NCBI GenBank assembly: GCA_015487405.1
Contig: WFPV01000017.1
Span: forward strand, 1-20,766
Length of the DNA stretch: 20,766 nucleotides
Reading direction: 5' to 3'
From: Aquifex sp.
Lineage (GTDB): Bacteria; Aquificota; Aquificia; Aquificales; Aquificaceae
Shown: piece by piece, positions 13,568 to 20,570 of the stretch
Layout of the letters: every line of letters starts with the position of its first letter
Position numbering within the stretch: position 1 is the stretch's first letter
Position numbers and translations under genes: made by a program
The notes under the pieces: model-generated
Told to the model about the DNA's origin: nothing
What the model saw: the letters and a program-made list of their open reading frames with translations, nothing else
The model's database searches: none

Positions 13568-15114
13568 TATTTCCTCCTCCCCTTATCTTTATTATTTGTT
13601 GTTATTTTATCCTTTAACAGAACATCCTTAATAAAATAATTTTGAGCTATGTTAAATATGTTATTCAGAGTCCAGTAAAGTACAAGTCCAGCAGGAAAAT
13701 TGATAAACAGAAGTGTAAATATTCCTGCCATAAGGTAACCCATCAAAGCCTGCTTTGGGTCGGGAGAGGGAGTAAGCTTTTGTTGAAGTATCATAGTAAG
13801 CCCCATTATTATGGGCAATATGTAGTATGGGTCCTTTTCCGCCAAGCTTGGTATCCATAGAAAACTACTTACTTTCAAGTCAACGGTGATTATTAAAACT
13901 TTATACAAAGCAAAGAAGATAGGTATCTGTAGGAGTATAGGTAAACATCCTGAGAAAGGATTAAAACCCACCTCTGCATAGAGTTTCATCATTTCCTCCT
14001 GGAGTTTAACCGGGTCGTCCTTGTATTTTTGCTTAAGTTTTTCCAATTTTGGAGCAACTTGTTGAAGTTTTAACATAGAAACTGTGCTCTTATAACCAAG
14101 AGGGAACATGAAAATCCTTATTATCAAAGTTAAGACGAGTATTGATAACACCCAGCTTCCCGTGTGCTCATAAATCCAGTAGAGGAAAATAAACAGAGGT
14201 TTAACGATAATTTTAAGAGTTCCCCAGTCTAGTAAATCTTCCAAGCCGAGTTCCCTTAGCCTTGCGTAATCCTTTGCTCCATAGTAAAGGATTATTGGTT
14301 CTGTGTATAGAAGTGTTGTGAAACTTCTCCAATGTTCTCCAACTTTAACCTTATAGATTATTATCTTTTGAAGGTTTCCTTTTCCACCTTTGAAAAAGTA
14401 TCTACTCTCTTCACCTGATAAGGCTATCTTTCCGGAAAATTCATTCACACCTTTTAGGTCATCTACATCTAATCGGATTAATTGGTTGTTTATGTAAAGG
14501 ATAGGACCAACATGAGTGTAAAAAGCCTCATCGTCAGGATAAGTTCCCACAAATACCCAGAAAGGTTTTTTTAATCCTTTGACTTCTAACTTTAAAGTAT
14601 AGTTTTCATATTTCAAAATTTTTTCAATGTTTAACTCTTTATGCTTCAGCACAACTTTATCTTTAACTTTTAAAATTTCGTATTCACCGAAGTTAATTTT
14701 TCTATCCAGTTCAGGATTTCCTGTGAATAATTCTAAGGGATATATCTTTAACTGTCTCTCTGCCTGTGAAATAAGGTCGTAACCATATTTTTTGTCGATT
14801 AGTCTCAAAATTTTACCACCTTTTTGGGAAATTTCTAAGGAGAATAGCCCTAAATTAACCTGAACTTTTTCTGCATATTCCTGCTTTTCTCGGAATGTTC
14901 CAAGCATTAATTGAGGAATTTCAACTTTTTCTAAGATATTTGCTTTTCTCTCTTCTTTCTTAATTGTTTGTTGGCTCGTTACTTCTTCCTTTGTTTGAGG
15001 AGGTTTAAAAAACATGGTGTAAATGTATTGATATACAAACATTAAAAGGAAAACACCTATACCAAACAGAAGAATTCTTTTCCAGAACTGTGTTTCGTCG
15101 TTGTTTTTCATCAT
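13567..15114 (-). CDS. yidC: Membrane protein insertase YidC
   Basis: Inserts membrane proteins into the inner membrane, alone or with SecYEG, and helps fold subunits such as ATP synthase c, whose gene lies just upstream here. The 515-aa chain has the Gram-negative layout: TM1 (about 12-36), a large periplasmic beta domain (about 55-300), then five helices from about 303 on. The conserved groove Arg is R333 (LIIRIFMFPLGYKST), followed by the cytoplasmic coiled hairpin (350-385) and FSGCLPILLQIPIFFALYKVL (387-407). The tail is basic (KDKGRRK), as in ribosome-binding YidC tails. ATG overlaps the yidD stop (ATGA), and the TAA stop shares one base with the cas6 start, so the three genes are coupled. 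Confidence 0.96.
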   Translation of the reverse strand: MMKNNDETQFWKRILLFGIGVFLLMFVYQYIYTMFFKPPQTKEEVTSQQTIKKEERKANILEKVEIPQLMLGTFREKQEYAEKVQVNLGLFSLEISQKGGKILRLIDKKYGYDLISQAERQLKIYPLELFTGNPELDRKINFGEYEILKVKDKVVLKHKELNIEKILKYENYTLKLEVKGLKKPFWVFVGTYPDDEAFYTHVGPILYINNQLIRLDVDDLKGVNEFSGKIALSGEESRYFFKGGKGNLQKIIIYKVKVGEHWRSFTTLLYTEPIILYYGAKDYARLRELGLEDLLDWGTLKIIVKPLFIFLYWIYEHTGSWVLSILVLTLIIRIFMFPLGYKSTVSMLKLQQVAPKLEKLKQKYKDDPVKLQEEMMKLYAEVGFNPFSGCLPILLQIPIFFALYKVLIITVDLKVSSFLWIPSLAEKDPYYILPIIMGLTMILQQKLTPSPDPKQALMGYLMAGIFTLLFINFPAGLVLYWTLNNIFNIAQNYFIKDVLLKDKITTNNKDKGRRK

Positions 15115-15317
15115 GGATAATCAACTCCTCCCTTAAAAAGGGGATTGCACCTGAGAATTCTAAAGAAAACCTTAATGGAACCTTTCAAAGCACCGTATTT
15201 TTCAATCGATAAAACAGCGTATTCTGAACAGGTAGGATAATACCTACAACTTACAGGATATAAGGGAGAAATAAATCTTTGCCAAAACCTGATTAATAAA
15301 ATTAATATTTGCTTCAT
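15111..15317 (-). CDS. yidD: Membrane protein insertion efficiency factor YidD
   Basis: A small membrane-associated protein that aids YidC-dependent insertion. At 68 aa it is within the family range. The signature is complete: SCRYYPTCSEYA (23-34) with both Cys residues, then FRILRCNPLFKGGVDYP at the end (family: RCNP...GG.DPVP). An amphipathic Leu/Ile N-terminus precedes it. Its ATG follows the rpmH stop without a gap (TAAATG), and its TGA overlaps the yidC ATG. In most bacteria rnpA lies between rpmH and yidD; here no base is left for it. Confidence 0.95.
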   Translation of the reverse strand: MKQILILLIRFWQRFISPLYPVSCRYYPTCSEYAVLSIEKYGALKGSIKVFFRILRCNPLFKGGVDYP

Positions 15318-15461
15318 TTACGGGGCTAACCTCTTTCTTCCCTTCTTCCTTCTCCTTGCAATAATTTTTCTTCCAGACTTTGTTCTCATTCTCGCTAAAA
15401 AACCGCTCTTTCTCTTCTTTCTCTTTATTGATATGTGCGGTTTTAAGCCTTCAGTAACCAT
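15318..15461 (-). CDS. rpmH: Large ribosomal subunit protein bL34
   Basis: A structural protein of the 50S subunit that sits in 23S rRNA. The 47-aa product starts MVTEGLKPHISIKRKKRK and continues SGFLARMRTKSGRKI, then IARRRKKGRKRLAP, matching the GFLxRMxTxxGRxxLxxRRxKGRxxL core of bL34. The N-terminus differs from the usual MKRTYQPS start and is three to four residues longer. A strong GGAGGAG site lies six bases before the ATG. It leads the yidD-yidC-cas6-glycosylase run and is separated from atpE by 44 bases. It was too short to appear in a long-ORF scan and was read directly from the sequence. No dnaA gene or DnaA-box cluster is next to it. Confidence 0.95.
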   Translation of the reverse strand: MVTEGLKPHISIKRKKRKSGFLARMRTKSGRKIIARRRKKGRKRLAP

Positions 15462-15492
15462 TTATTCTCCTCCTCGGGAAAAATAAATTGGG

Positions 15493-15507
15493 AAGGGCAG
15501 AGCCCTT
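15493..15507 (-). terminator. Weak hairpin at the atpE stop codon
   Basis: On the minus strand AAGGGC-TCT-GCCCTT forms a six-bp stem with a three-base loop, beginning within the atpE stop. The sequence after it is CCCAATTTATTTTT, so the T-run is several bases away. It may attenuate rather than stop transcription between the ATP synthase genes and rpmH. Confidence 0.4.
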
Positions 15508-15808
15508 AAACAACGAAGAGAAGTATGAAAGCTATTAATAACCCGTAAAGAGCAATAGTTTCAATGAACGCAAGTCCTATAAACATAATAGTTTGTAATC
15601 TTCCACCCGCATTGGGATTCCTTGCTATTCCTTCCTGAGTTCCTCTAACTGCATGTCCCATACCTACACCGGCACCCAGCCCTGCAAGACCTATCGCTAG
15701 ACCCGCTCCGAGGTAAAGTAGACCCTTTTCTAAAGACATTCCACCTTCTTCAGCTGCCATAGCTATCGCGGGCATAATGGCTATTAGGAATGTTAACAAT
15801 CTCTTCAT
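15506..15808 (-). CDS. atpE: ATP synthase F0 subunit c with N-terminal signal peptide
   Basis: Forms the membrane rotor ring of F-type ATP synthase. Normal c subunits have about 70-85 aa; this one has 100 because residues 1-18 look like a cleavable signal peptide (MKR, hydrophobic core, AMA before AEEGG). The mature part has two helices around the polar loop RGTQEGIARNP (55-65). The ion-binding carboxylate is E83 (FIETIALYGL). At the position where sodium-driven enzymes have Gln in helix 1, this protein has M50 (GVGMG), which favours proton coupling. A good AGGAGG ribosome site precedes it. It lies 18 bases after the UspA-like gene, last in the atpB unit. I recall that the Aquifex aeolicus c subunit is described as having such a signal peptide. 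Confidence 0.96.
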   Translation of the reverse strand: MKRLLTFLIAIMPAIAMAAEEGGMSLEKGLLYLGAGLAIGLAGLGAGVGMGHAVRGTQEGIARNPNAGGRLQTIMFIGLAFIETIALYGLLIAFILLFVV

Positions 15809-15826
15809 CTCCTACCTCCTTTCAGT

Positions 15827-16231
15827 TTATTTGATTATAAAGGAAGAAATATTTATATCATCTATAGTTTTGCACAGAATATGAGTAGGATAACACGCCC
15901 AGATTAGTAAGTCATAACTTCTATTTTGAAGAAACCTTTTTACTTCTTCGTATATAGGGCCTACCTGAAAGTGAACTTCAGGCAGAGGTGTATTGGTATT
16001 CTTTTCCCAAAGGTAGGTTAGGTGTTTCTTCATCCGGTTGACACTTTCCTCCTTTACGTTAGGAGGCACTGGCATGCCCAAGGATACACTGCTCTTTTCC
16101 AGATTGTAGACGTCTTCAAGGATTGCTAGAATCTCAAGTTCAACTCCCAACTTTTCTTTTAGCTCCACACTGACTTTAACCGCCTTTTCACACTCTCTAT
16201 AGGAATCCGTTATTACGAGCAATCCCTTCAT
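15827..16231 (-). CDS. Universal stress protein (UspA)-like protein inside the ATP synthase operon
   Basis: The 134-aa protein has the UspA-type alternating pattern: strand MKGLLVITDSYRECEKAV, a helix, strand VELEILAILEDV, a linker, a helix near 62-76, HFQVGPIYEEVKRF (87-100) and YDLLIWACY (106-114). In ATP-binding UspA proteins a glycine-rich G-x2-G-x9-G-(S/T) loop follows; here that place reads PTHILCKTIDDINISS with no glycine, so ATP is probably not bound. It starts one base after the atpB stop and ends 18 bases before atpE, so it is made together with the a and c subunits. It could be an assembly or regulatory factor for the ATP synthase (inference), or a passenger. Most atp operons have no such gene. 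Confidence 0.7.
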   Translation of the reverse strand: MKGLLVITDSYRECEKAVKVSVELKEKLGVELEILAILEDVYNLEKSSVSLGMPVPPNVKEESVNRMKKHLTYLWEKNTNTPLPEVHFQVGPIYEEVKRFLQNRSYDLLIWACYPTHILCKTIDDINISSFIIK

Positions 16232-16232
16232 A

Positions 16233-16883
16233 TTAATGCTCCTCGTGAGCTACAGCTCCTGCTATGTAGACAACAGAAAGAATCATAAAGATGTAAGTCT
16301 GGATAAAAATGGCTAAGAACTTTATAGCGATAACGAATATTAAAACTGCAGGTGATAGTACTAAGGTGAAGGGATTTTTTATAGATAAGCTAACGAGTGT
16401 AAGTAAGAGTAATCCTCCAGCTTTCATATTGGCAAATAAACGCAAAGAAAGAGTTATAGGTCTTGCAAGGTGGGAAATTATTTCAACTATAAAGAAGAAT
16501 GGAGCCATTAAAGGTATGGGGCCCATAAAGTGCTTTATGTAGTTAATACCGTTTTCTCTGAATCCTTCGAAGTGATAATAGATAAACACAAGGAGTGCTA
16601 AGGCGAGGTTGGTGTTTATGTTGGCTGTGGGGGCTTCAAATCCCGGAACCATTCCGAGTATATTTCCAAAAAATACGAACAAGCCTATTGCTGCAATTAA
16701 GGGAACGTATTTGTAACCCTTCTCACCTACGTTTTCGTAGAGCATATTCCTAACGAAGTGGAGATATCCTTCCAAGAGGGCTTGATACTTTGTCGGTTTT
16801 AAAGAAGGTTTTCCTCCGAGGAGCACAAAAACTATAGCTATTGCAACTGCTATTAATCCGTATGCAACGTGCTCGTATCCCAT
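16233..16883 (-). CDS. atpB: ATP synthase F0 subunit a
   Basis: The stator membrane subunit that forms the proton half-channels beside the c ring. At 216 aa it is short but within range for the family. The essential Arg is R148 in ARPITLSLRLFANM (140-152). GNILGMVPGFEAPTANINTN (73-92) matches the conserved region of helix 2, and the C-terminal helices run IKFLAIFIQTYIFMILSVVYIAGAV. Several hydrophobic segments fit five to six helices. An AAGGGG-like ribosome site lies about seven bases before the ATG. It heads a unit atpB, UspA-like, atpE; the F1 genes and b/delta subunits are not in this window. Its start diverges from hisF across 48 bases. Confidence 0.95.
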   Translation of the reverse strand: MGYEHVAYGLIAVAIAIVFVLLGGKPSLKPTKYQALLEGYLHFVRNMLYENVGEKGYKYVPLIAAIGLFVFFGNILGMVPGFEAPTANINTNLALALLVFIYYHFEGFRENGINYIKHFMGPIPLMAPFFFIVEIISHLARPITLSLRLFANMKAGGLLLLTLVSLSIKNPFTLVLSPAVLIFVIAIKFLAIFIQTYIFMILSVVYIAGAVAHEEH

Positions 16884-16894
16884 TTTTCAACCCC

Positions 16895-16923
16895 TTGCTC
16901 TGTTCAGCCAAAAAGATTATAAC
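16895..16923 (+). promoter_or_regulatory. hisF promoter, leaderless
   Basis: TTGCTC (16895-16900), a 17-base spacer and TATAAC (16918-16923) lie eight bases before the hisF ATG. No Shine-Dalgarno is present, so transcription would start at the ATG or one to two bases before it. Confidence 0.5.
16916..16921 (-). promoter_or_regulatory. Likely -10 of atpB, overlapping the hisF -10
   Basis: On the minus strand this reads TATAAT, followed by about 32 bases including an AAGGGG ribosome site before the atpB ATG. It shares four bases with the hisF -10, so polymerase could bind only one of the two promoters at a time. The -35, which would lie in the first codons of hisF, is poor. Confidence 0.4.
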
Positions 16924-16931
16924 ATAAAATC

Positions 16932-17693
16932 ATGCTTGCAAAACGTATAATTCCTTGCCTTGACGTGGATAAGGGGAGAGTCGTAAAGGGTGTTAAGTTT
17001 TTAAATCTTAGAGATGCAGGTGACCCTGTAGAAGTTGCAAAGAGATACGAGGAAGAGGGGGCGGATGAGCTCGTTTTTTTAGACATAACAGCCTCCGCAG
17101 AAGGCAGAGACATAATGCTGGATGTTGTAAAGAGGGTTGCAGAAACTGTGTTTATGCCTTTCACGGTAGGAGGGGGCATAAGAAACCTTGAAGATGTGAG
17201 GAGGCTTTTGGAAAGTGGTGCGGATAAGGTTTCAATAAATACTGCAGCAGTGAAAAATCCTGAGCTTATATATGAGGGAGCAAAACGCTTTGGGTCACAA
17301 TGTATAGTGGTGGCTATAGACGCGAAACGTAAAGGAAATTCTTGGGAAGTTTATATCCACGGAGGAAGAACACCTACAGGTCTTGATGCTGTAGAGTGGG
17401 CAAAGAAGGTGGAAAGCTTAGGGGCAGGTGAAATTTTGCTGACGTCTATGGATAGAGATGGAACGAAGGACGGATACGATATAGAGCTCAATAAAGCCAT
17501 ATCTAAGGTTGTAAAGATACCTGTTATAGCATCAGGAGGAGCTGGAAAAAAGGAGCATTTCTACGAAGTGTTTAAAGAAACTCAAGTGCAAGCTGCTTTG
17601 GCGGCTTCCGTATTTCATTTTAGAGAAATATCTATTCCAGAATTGAAGGAGTTCCTGCTTAGTAAAGGCATTCCCGCGAGACCTAACTCTTAA
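16932..17693 (+). CDS. hisF: Imidazole glycerol phosphate synthase, cyclase subunit
   Basis: With the HisH glutaminase it converts PRFAR and ammonia to imidazole glycerol phosphate and AICAR in histidine synthesis. The 253-aa (beta/alpha)8 barrel has the expected length. Catalytic Asp residues are D11 (IPCLDVDKGRVVKG) and D130 (VVAIDAKR). Phosphate-binding loops are visible in VGGGIRN (79-85) and VIASGGAG near the C-terminus, and LLTSMDRDGTKDGYD is typical of HisF and separates it from HisA. No Shine-Dalgarno; a promoter ends eight bases before the ATG. It stands alone between the divergent atpB and the convergent OmpA-like gene, with one base between stop codons on the latter side. No other his gene is in the window. 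Confidence 0.97.
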   Translation: MLAKRIIPCLDVDKGRVVKGVKFLNLRDAGDPVEVAKRYEEEGADELVFLDITASAEGRDIMLDVVKRVAETVFMPFTVGGGIRNLEDVRRLLESGADKVSINTAAVKNPELIYEGAKRFGSQCIVVAIDAKRKGNSWEVYIHGGRTPTGLDAVEWAKKVESLGAGEILLTSMDRDGTKDGYDIELNKAISKVVKIPVIASGGAGKKEHFYEVFKETQVQAALAASVFHFREISIPELKEFLLSKGIPARPNS

Positions 17694-17694
17694 T

Positions 17695-18501
17695 TTAATG
17701 CATTTTGCTTACCAAGCATTCCATTATATCCTTTTGAAAAAGGCGTTTAGCTATTTCTATGGCTCTTTTTTTTGCGATTGCTTCATTCTTTTTAATGTCC
17801 GTTGACTTGCCATCTGCATATCCTACTATTTCTACACTTGCTTTTATGCCATATTTTTCTATCTGTTTTAACAAATTTCTAATGTTTTTAATGTTTTCGT
17901 CGTTTATTTCTGTTTTAGCGTAACTAAACAAAAAGGAGTACTTTACTTCTAGAACTACTTCTTCTTTTTTTGGTAAAGGTTTTTTTAGTTCTACGTATTT
18001 AATGTAAGGCTTTCTAAGCTTTCCTTTAAACTTATACTCTACGATGAGTTTTTCCCCTACAGATATGGAAGGTAAAGGGAAGGAAATGTAGTTCTTTTTT
18101 ACATCTACGGGGTATACAATAAAAACTTCTTCAATCTCCGGTGAGTTACTTATTACTCTTTTTACATGTGCTTCTTCGTGGACGAATCCTTTTTCTATAG
18201 GTTGTACAAGGAGTAAATCTCTCTCCAATGGGCGAACAGCCTGAATTTGCGTGATCACTTTTTCCCCTTCAACCTTAAACTCTAAATTTATAGAAGGGTT
18301 TTCTTCTGTAACTCTTTCTTCTTGAAAATGAACGGTTTTTGTAATAATAGGGATACGGATTATAACGTCTGTCTTCCTGTACTTTTTTCCTACTTCTTTT
18401 ACGGTTATGTATTTTAAATCTACACTGTAAGGGAGGTTACACTTAGGTTGTGCGTATGTAATGCCTACTATCGAGAGAATTAAGAGTAAATTTATAATCA
18501 A
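17695..18501 (-). CDS. OmpA-family exported protein (C-terminal peptidoglycan-binding domain)
   Basis: Residues 1-17 are a signal peptide (cleavage near TYA-QP). A beta-rich central part (about 25-180) contains no family I recognise. The last 75 residues fit the OmpA/MotB peptidoglycan-binding fold: a strand SFLFSYAKTEINDEN, helix NIRNLLKQIEKYG, strand SVEIVGYADGKSTD, and KKNEAIAKKRAIEIAKRL. The Arg of the KKRA segment matches the Arg that contacts diaminopimelate in OmpA domains. A transmembrane barrel is not obvious, so it is probably a periplasmic or lipid-free linker protein. It follows the L,D-transpeptidase by 12 bases and is the last gene of the gmk operon, which puts two cell-wall proteins together. 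The stop codon is one base from that of convergent hisF. Confidence 0.75.
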   Translation of the reverse strand: MIINLLLILSIVGITYAQPKCNLPYSVDLKYITVKEVGKKYRKTDVIIRIPIITKTVHFQEERVTEENPSINLEFKVEGEKVITQIQAVRPLERDLLLVQPIEKGFVHEEAHVKRVISNSPEIEEVFIVYPVDVKKNYISFPLPSISVGEKLIVEYKFKGKLRKPYIKYVELKKPLPKKEEVVLEVKYSFLFSYAKTEINDENIKNIRNLLKQIEKYGIKASVEIVGYADGKSTDIKKNEAIAKKRAIEIAKRLFQKDIMECLVSKMH

Positions 18502-18513
18502 CCTTCCCCCTCC

Positions 18514-19713
18514 TCATTTTATTTCTTGAAATTCTTCTGCCAGTATCTTTAGTTTTCCATTTTCTTTGAGAATGTACATCCTTTTTATACCTTTGTCCGA
18601 GTAGGAGTCTGAGTCATACTCTTGGAAGAACTCTACCACATAATAGGATGGTTCTCCTTTTAAACCTTCCCTAAAAGCGAGTATAGTTAGTTTAGATATC
18701 TTTACCTTGATGTACTTTTTCCCGAGAACGGTCCGTTTTTTATACTCTACCCATTCTTTGAAACCTCCTCCCTTCCATTTGAAGTGACGGGAGTAAAAGG
18801 ATATGTACTTATCAAAATCCTTATTTTCCCAAGCGGTTTTCCATTCCATTATATAGCTTTTTATATTCTCAACCTTTAGATTTTGGGGAATTACTTTATA
18901 AATACCTATGAGTGTATTGGAGAGATTTATTTTTGGAAATATTCTTTCCCTTAAGGCTTTATTGTCTGCTACGATACATCCTCTCGTGCTGAAGGGGAGA
19001 TAATTTCTATTATCTTCATTACTGCCGTGGAGCCATATGCCACTGCCGGATTTCCCTAAATACCTGTCGTAGGGGTTTGGATAGTTTAAAACTGCCGCAA
19101 GTCCTCCGTAGATGTCTGAAAGCTCTTCAGGAGGAATGAAACGTGTGAAGTAGTATATACCTTCCGGTGTTTTGCCATCACCTTCCACCCACTTGTCTCC
19201 TATATTCTTTCCCGTGGTAACAGGATGCATCTCTACAAGTTCATTCCCTTTAAATACGAGAAGATACTGGGACATTTTTTCTACAAGAAAAACGTAATGT
19301 TCCGGTGGATTTTCAAGGATTACCGGCGGAACTTTCTTGAACCTTGTTTTGAGAATACTCTCTATCTCCTTCCTGTAGGTTTCGGGATTTGAAACCTTTC
19401 TTATAAGAAAATTGAAACGGTAATAGGAGGGATTATAATTCGGCATTAGTTTTATAGATTTTAGATAGAACTTAAGGGCTTCATCCAGGTCACCTTTTTG
19501 TTCTGCTACAAGACCTTTTGCGTAATACTCAAGATACTTTTCTACAGTTATTTCTAAGTTTTCAAAGTAAGCCTTTAAGGCTTTGAGTTCCGTTGGGGAA
19601 GCTTTATTTTCTGCGGCTTTCAGGAGTAATTTATCGATTTCCCCTTTCTCCAGTTCTACAAACCCAAAGGTGAGTAAAGAGAATAGGAAACTAAAAAGTA
19701 AAGTGATTATCAT
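18514..19713 (-). CDS. L,D-transpeptidase/L,D-carboxypeptidase (YkuD), Csd6-like with NTF2-like tail
   Basis: Modifies peptidoglycan stem peptides in the periplasm. Order: signal peptide (1-17), a TPR-like helical pair (about 58-100, with AEQKGDLDEALKFYLKSIKL), YkuD domain (about 138-275), then an NTF2-like domain (about 287-399). The YkuD active site is complete: H229 in WLHGSN and S242-T-R-G-C246, with catalytic C246 and R244. The tail WKTAWENKDFDKYISFYS resembles NTF2-like/SnoaL domains. YkuD plus NTF2 is the layout of Helicobacter Csd6, which trims tetrapeptides to tripeptides and affects cell shape; this gene may therefore be a carboxypeptidase rather than a cross-linker. Its ATG overlaps the rpoZ stop (ATGA), coupling it to gmk-rpoZ. 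Confidence 0.88.
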   Translation of the reverse strand: MIITLLFSFLFSLLTFGFVELEKGEIDKLLLKAAENKASPTELKALKAYFENLEITVEKYLEYYAKGLVAEQKGDLDEALKFYLKSIKLMPNYNPSYYRFNFLIRKVSNPETYRKEIESILKTRFKKVPPVILENPPEHYVFLVEKMSQYLLVFKGNELVEMHPVTTGKNIGDKWVEGDGKTPEGIYYFTRFIPPEELSDIYGGLAAVLNYPNPYDRYLGKSGSGIWLHGSNEDNRNYLPFSTRGCIVADNKALRERIFPKINLSNTLIGIYKVIPQNLKVENIKSYIMEWKTAWENKDFDKYISFYSRHFKWKGGGFKEWVEYKKRTVLGKKYIKVKISKLTILAFREGLKGEPSYYVVEFFQEYDSDSYSDKGIKRMYILKENGKLKILAEEFQEIK

Positions 19714-19928
19714 TTGTTTTCTTCTTCTCTCCTTATTACTTTTACCTTTCCTTCGGCTATGTCTTCAATGGCTTTGAAGGTTTTCTTAACGAGTCCTTCC
19801 TCGGTTCTTACAAAGAAATCTTCCCCCTCCTCGAGTATCTGTAGAGTCCTTTTTATTGCTGCGTGGACAAGTTCGTACCTGGACTCGACCCTTTTTAGAG
19901 CTTCCTCTATCTTAGGTCTCCTTGACAT
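19710..19928 (-). CDS. rpoZ: RNA polymerase omega subunit
   Basis: A small subunit that wraps the C-terminus of beta-prime and helps assemble RNA polymerase. The 72 aa show the family core: SRYELVHAAIKRTLQI (about 15-30), then KTFKAIEDIAEGKV (49-62). In other bacteria the core reads R..LV..AA.RA.Q and KP...A..EIA.GKI. A strong GGAGG ribosome site precedes the start. It begins inside the last codons of gmk (17-base overlap); the gmk-rpoZ pair is widespread. Its stop overlaps the L,D-transpeptidase start. Confidence 0.93.
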   Translation of the reverse strand: MSRRPKIEEALKRVESRYELVHAAIKRTLQILEEGEDFFVRTEEGLVKKTFKAIEDIAEGKVKVIRREEENK

Positions 19929-20559
19929 AACATTTTCCTCCTTTTACAAGGTTTACTATATCCGACCCCTGTAAATATTTTTCTATATTATTTAAAACTC
20001 TTTTAGTTTCAACTCTGTATGAAAGTATTATAGCCTTAACTTTCTCTACTGCATTATTTAAAAAATCGTTTATCACTATGTAGTCAAAGTACTTTGCGCA
20101 GGGGATTTCCTCCTTTGCTGTTTGAAGACGCTTTTCTAAGTTTTTATCTACATAACCTCTCCCTTCTATTCTTCTCTTTAACTCTTCAAAGGATGGAGGT
20201 AAAAGAAATATAGAAACAGCTTCTGGCATTAGGCTCTTTACCTTGAAGGCTCCTTGGACATCGATTATGAGAAGTGCATCCTTTCCTTGGGAAAGTATAT
20301 CCTCTATGTCTTTTTTCGGTGTTCCGTAATAGTTTCCGTAGACATTTGCAAACTCAAGAAAGTAATTTTCCTTTATCTTTTTTTCAAACTCTTCCTTGCT
20401 TATAAAGCGATAATCCAAGCCATCTACTTCGCCCGGTCTGGGAGATCTCGTGGTATAGGTGATTACTCTGACAAGGTCAGGAAGCTGACTGAGAACCTTT
20501 TTTGCTACGGTTGTTTTTCCTGTTCCAGAAGGTGCGGATATAATAAAAACTTTCCCCAT
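19912..20559 (-). CDS. gmk: Guanylate kinase
   Basis: Phosphorylates GMP to GDP with ATP. The 215 aa contain the P-loop SAPSGTGKTT (8-17) and the GMP-binding segment TTRSPRPGEVDGLDYRFIS (41-59). EFANVYGNYYGTP (69-81) follows. LIIDVQGAFKVK and the lid region RRIEGRGY follow in the usual order. About 15-20 residues at the C-terminus exceed the shortest family members and are basic. There is no Shine-Dalgarno before the ATG; TATAAT lies 11 bases upstream, so the mRNA leader would be very short. It leads the unit gmk, rpoZ, L,D-transpeptidase, OmpA-like. Confidence 0.96.
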   Translation of the reverse strand: MGKVFIISAPSGTGKTTVAKKVLSQLPDLVRVITYTTRSPRPGEVDGLDYRFISKEEFEKKIKENYFLEFANVYGNYYGTPKKDIEDILSQGKDALLIIDVQGAFKVKSLMPEAVSIFLLPPSFEELKRRIEGRGYVDKNLEKRLQTAKEEIPCAKYFDYIVINDFLNNAVEKVKAIILSYRVETKRVLNNIEKYLQGSDIVNLVKGGKCYVKET

Positions 20560-20570
20560 TTTTCATTAAA

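Noticed and set aside
15318..15520. Replication origin next to rpmH
   Set aside because: rpmH often lies near dnaA/oriC, but there is no dnaA gene, no cluster of TTATCCACA-like boxes and only short intergenic DNA here.
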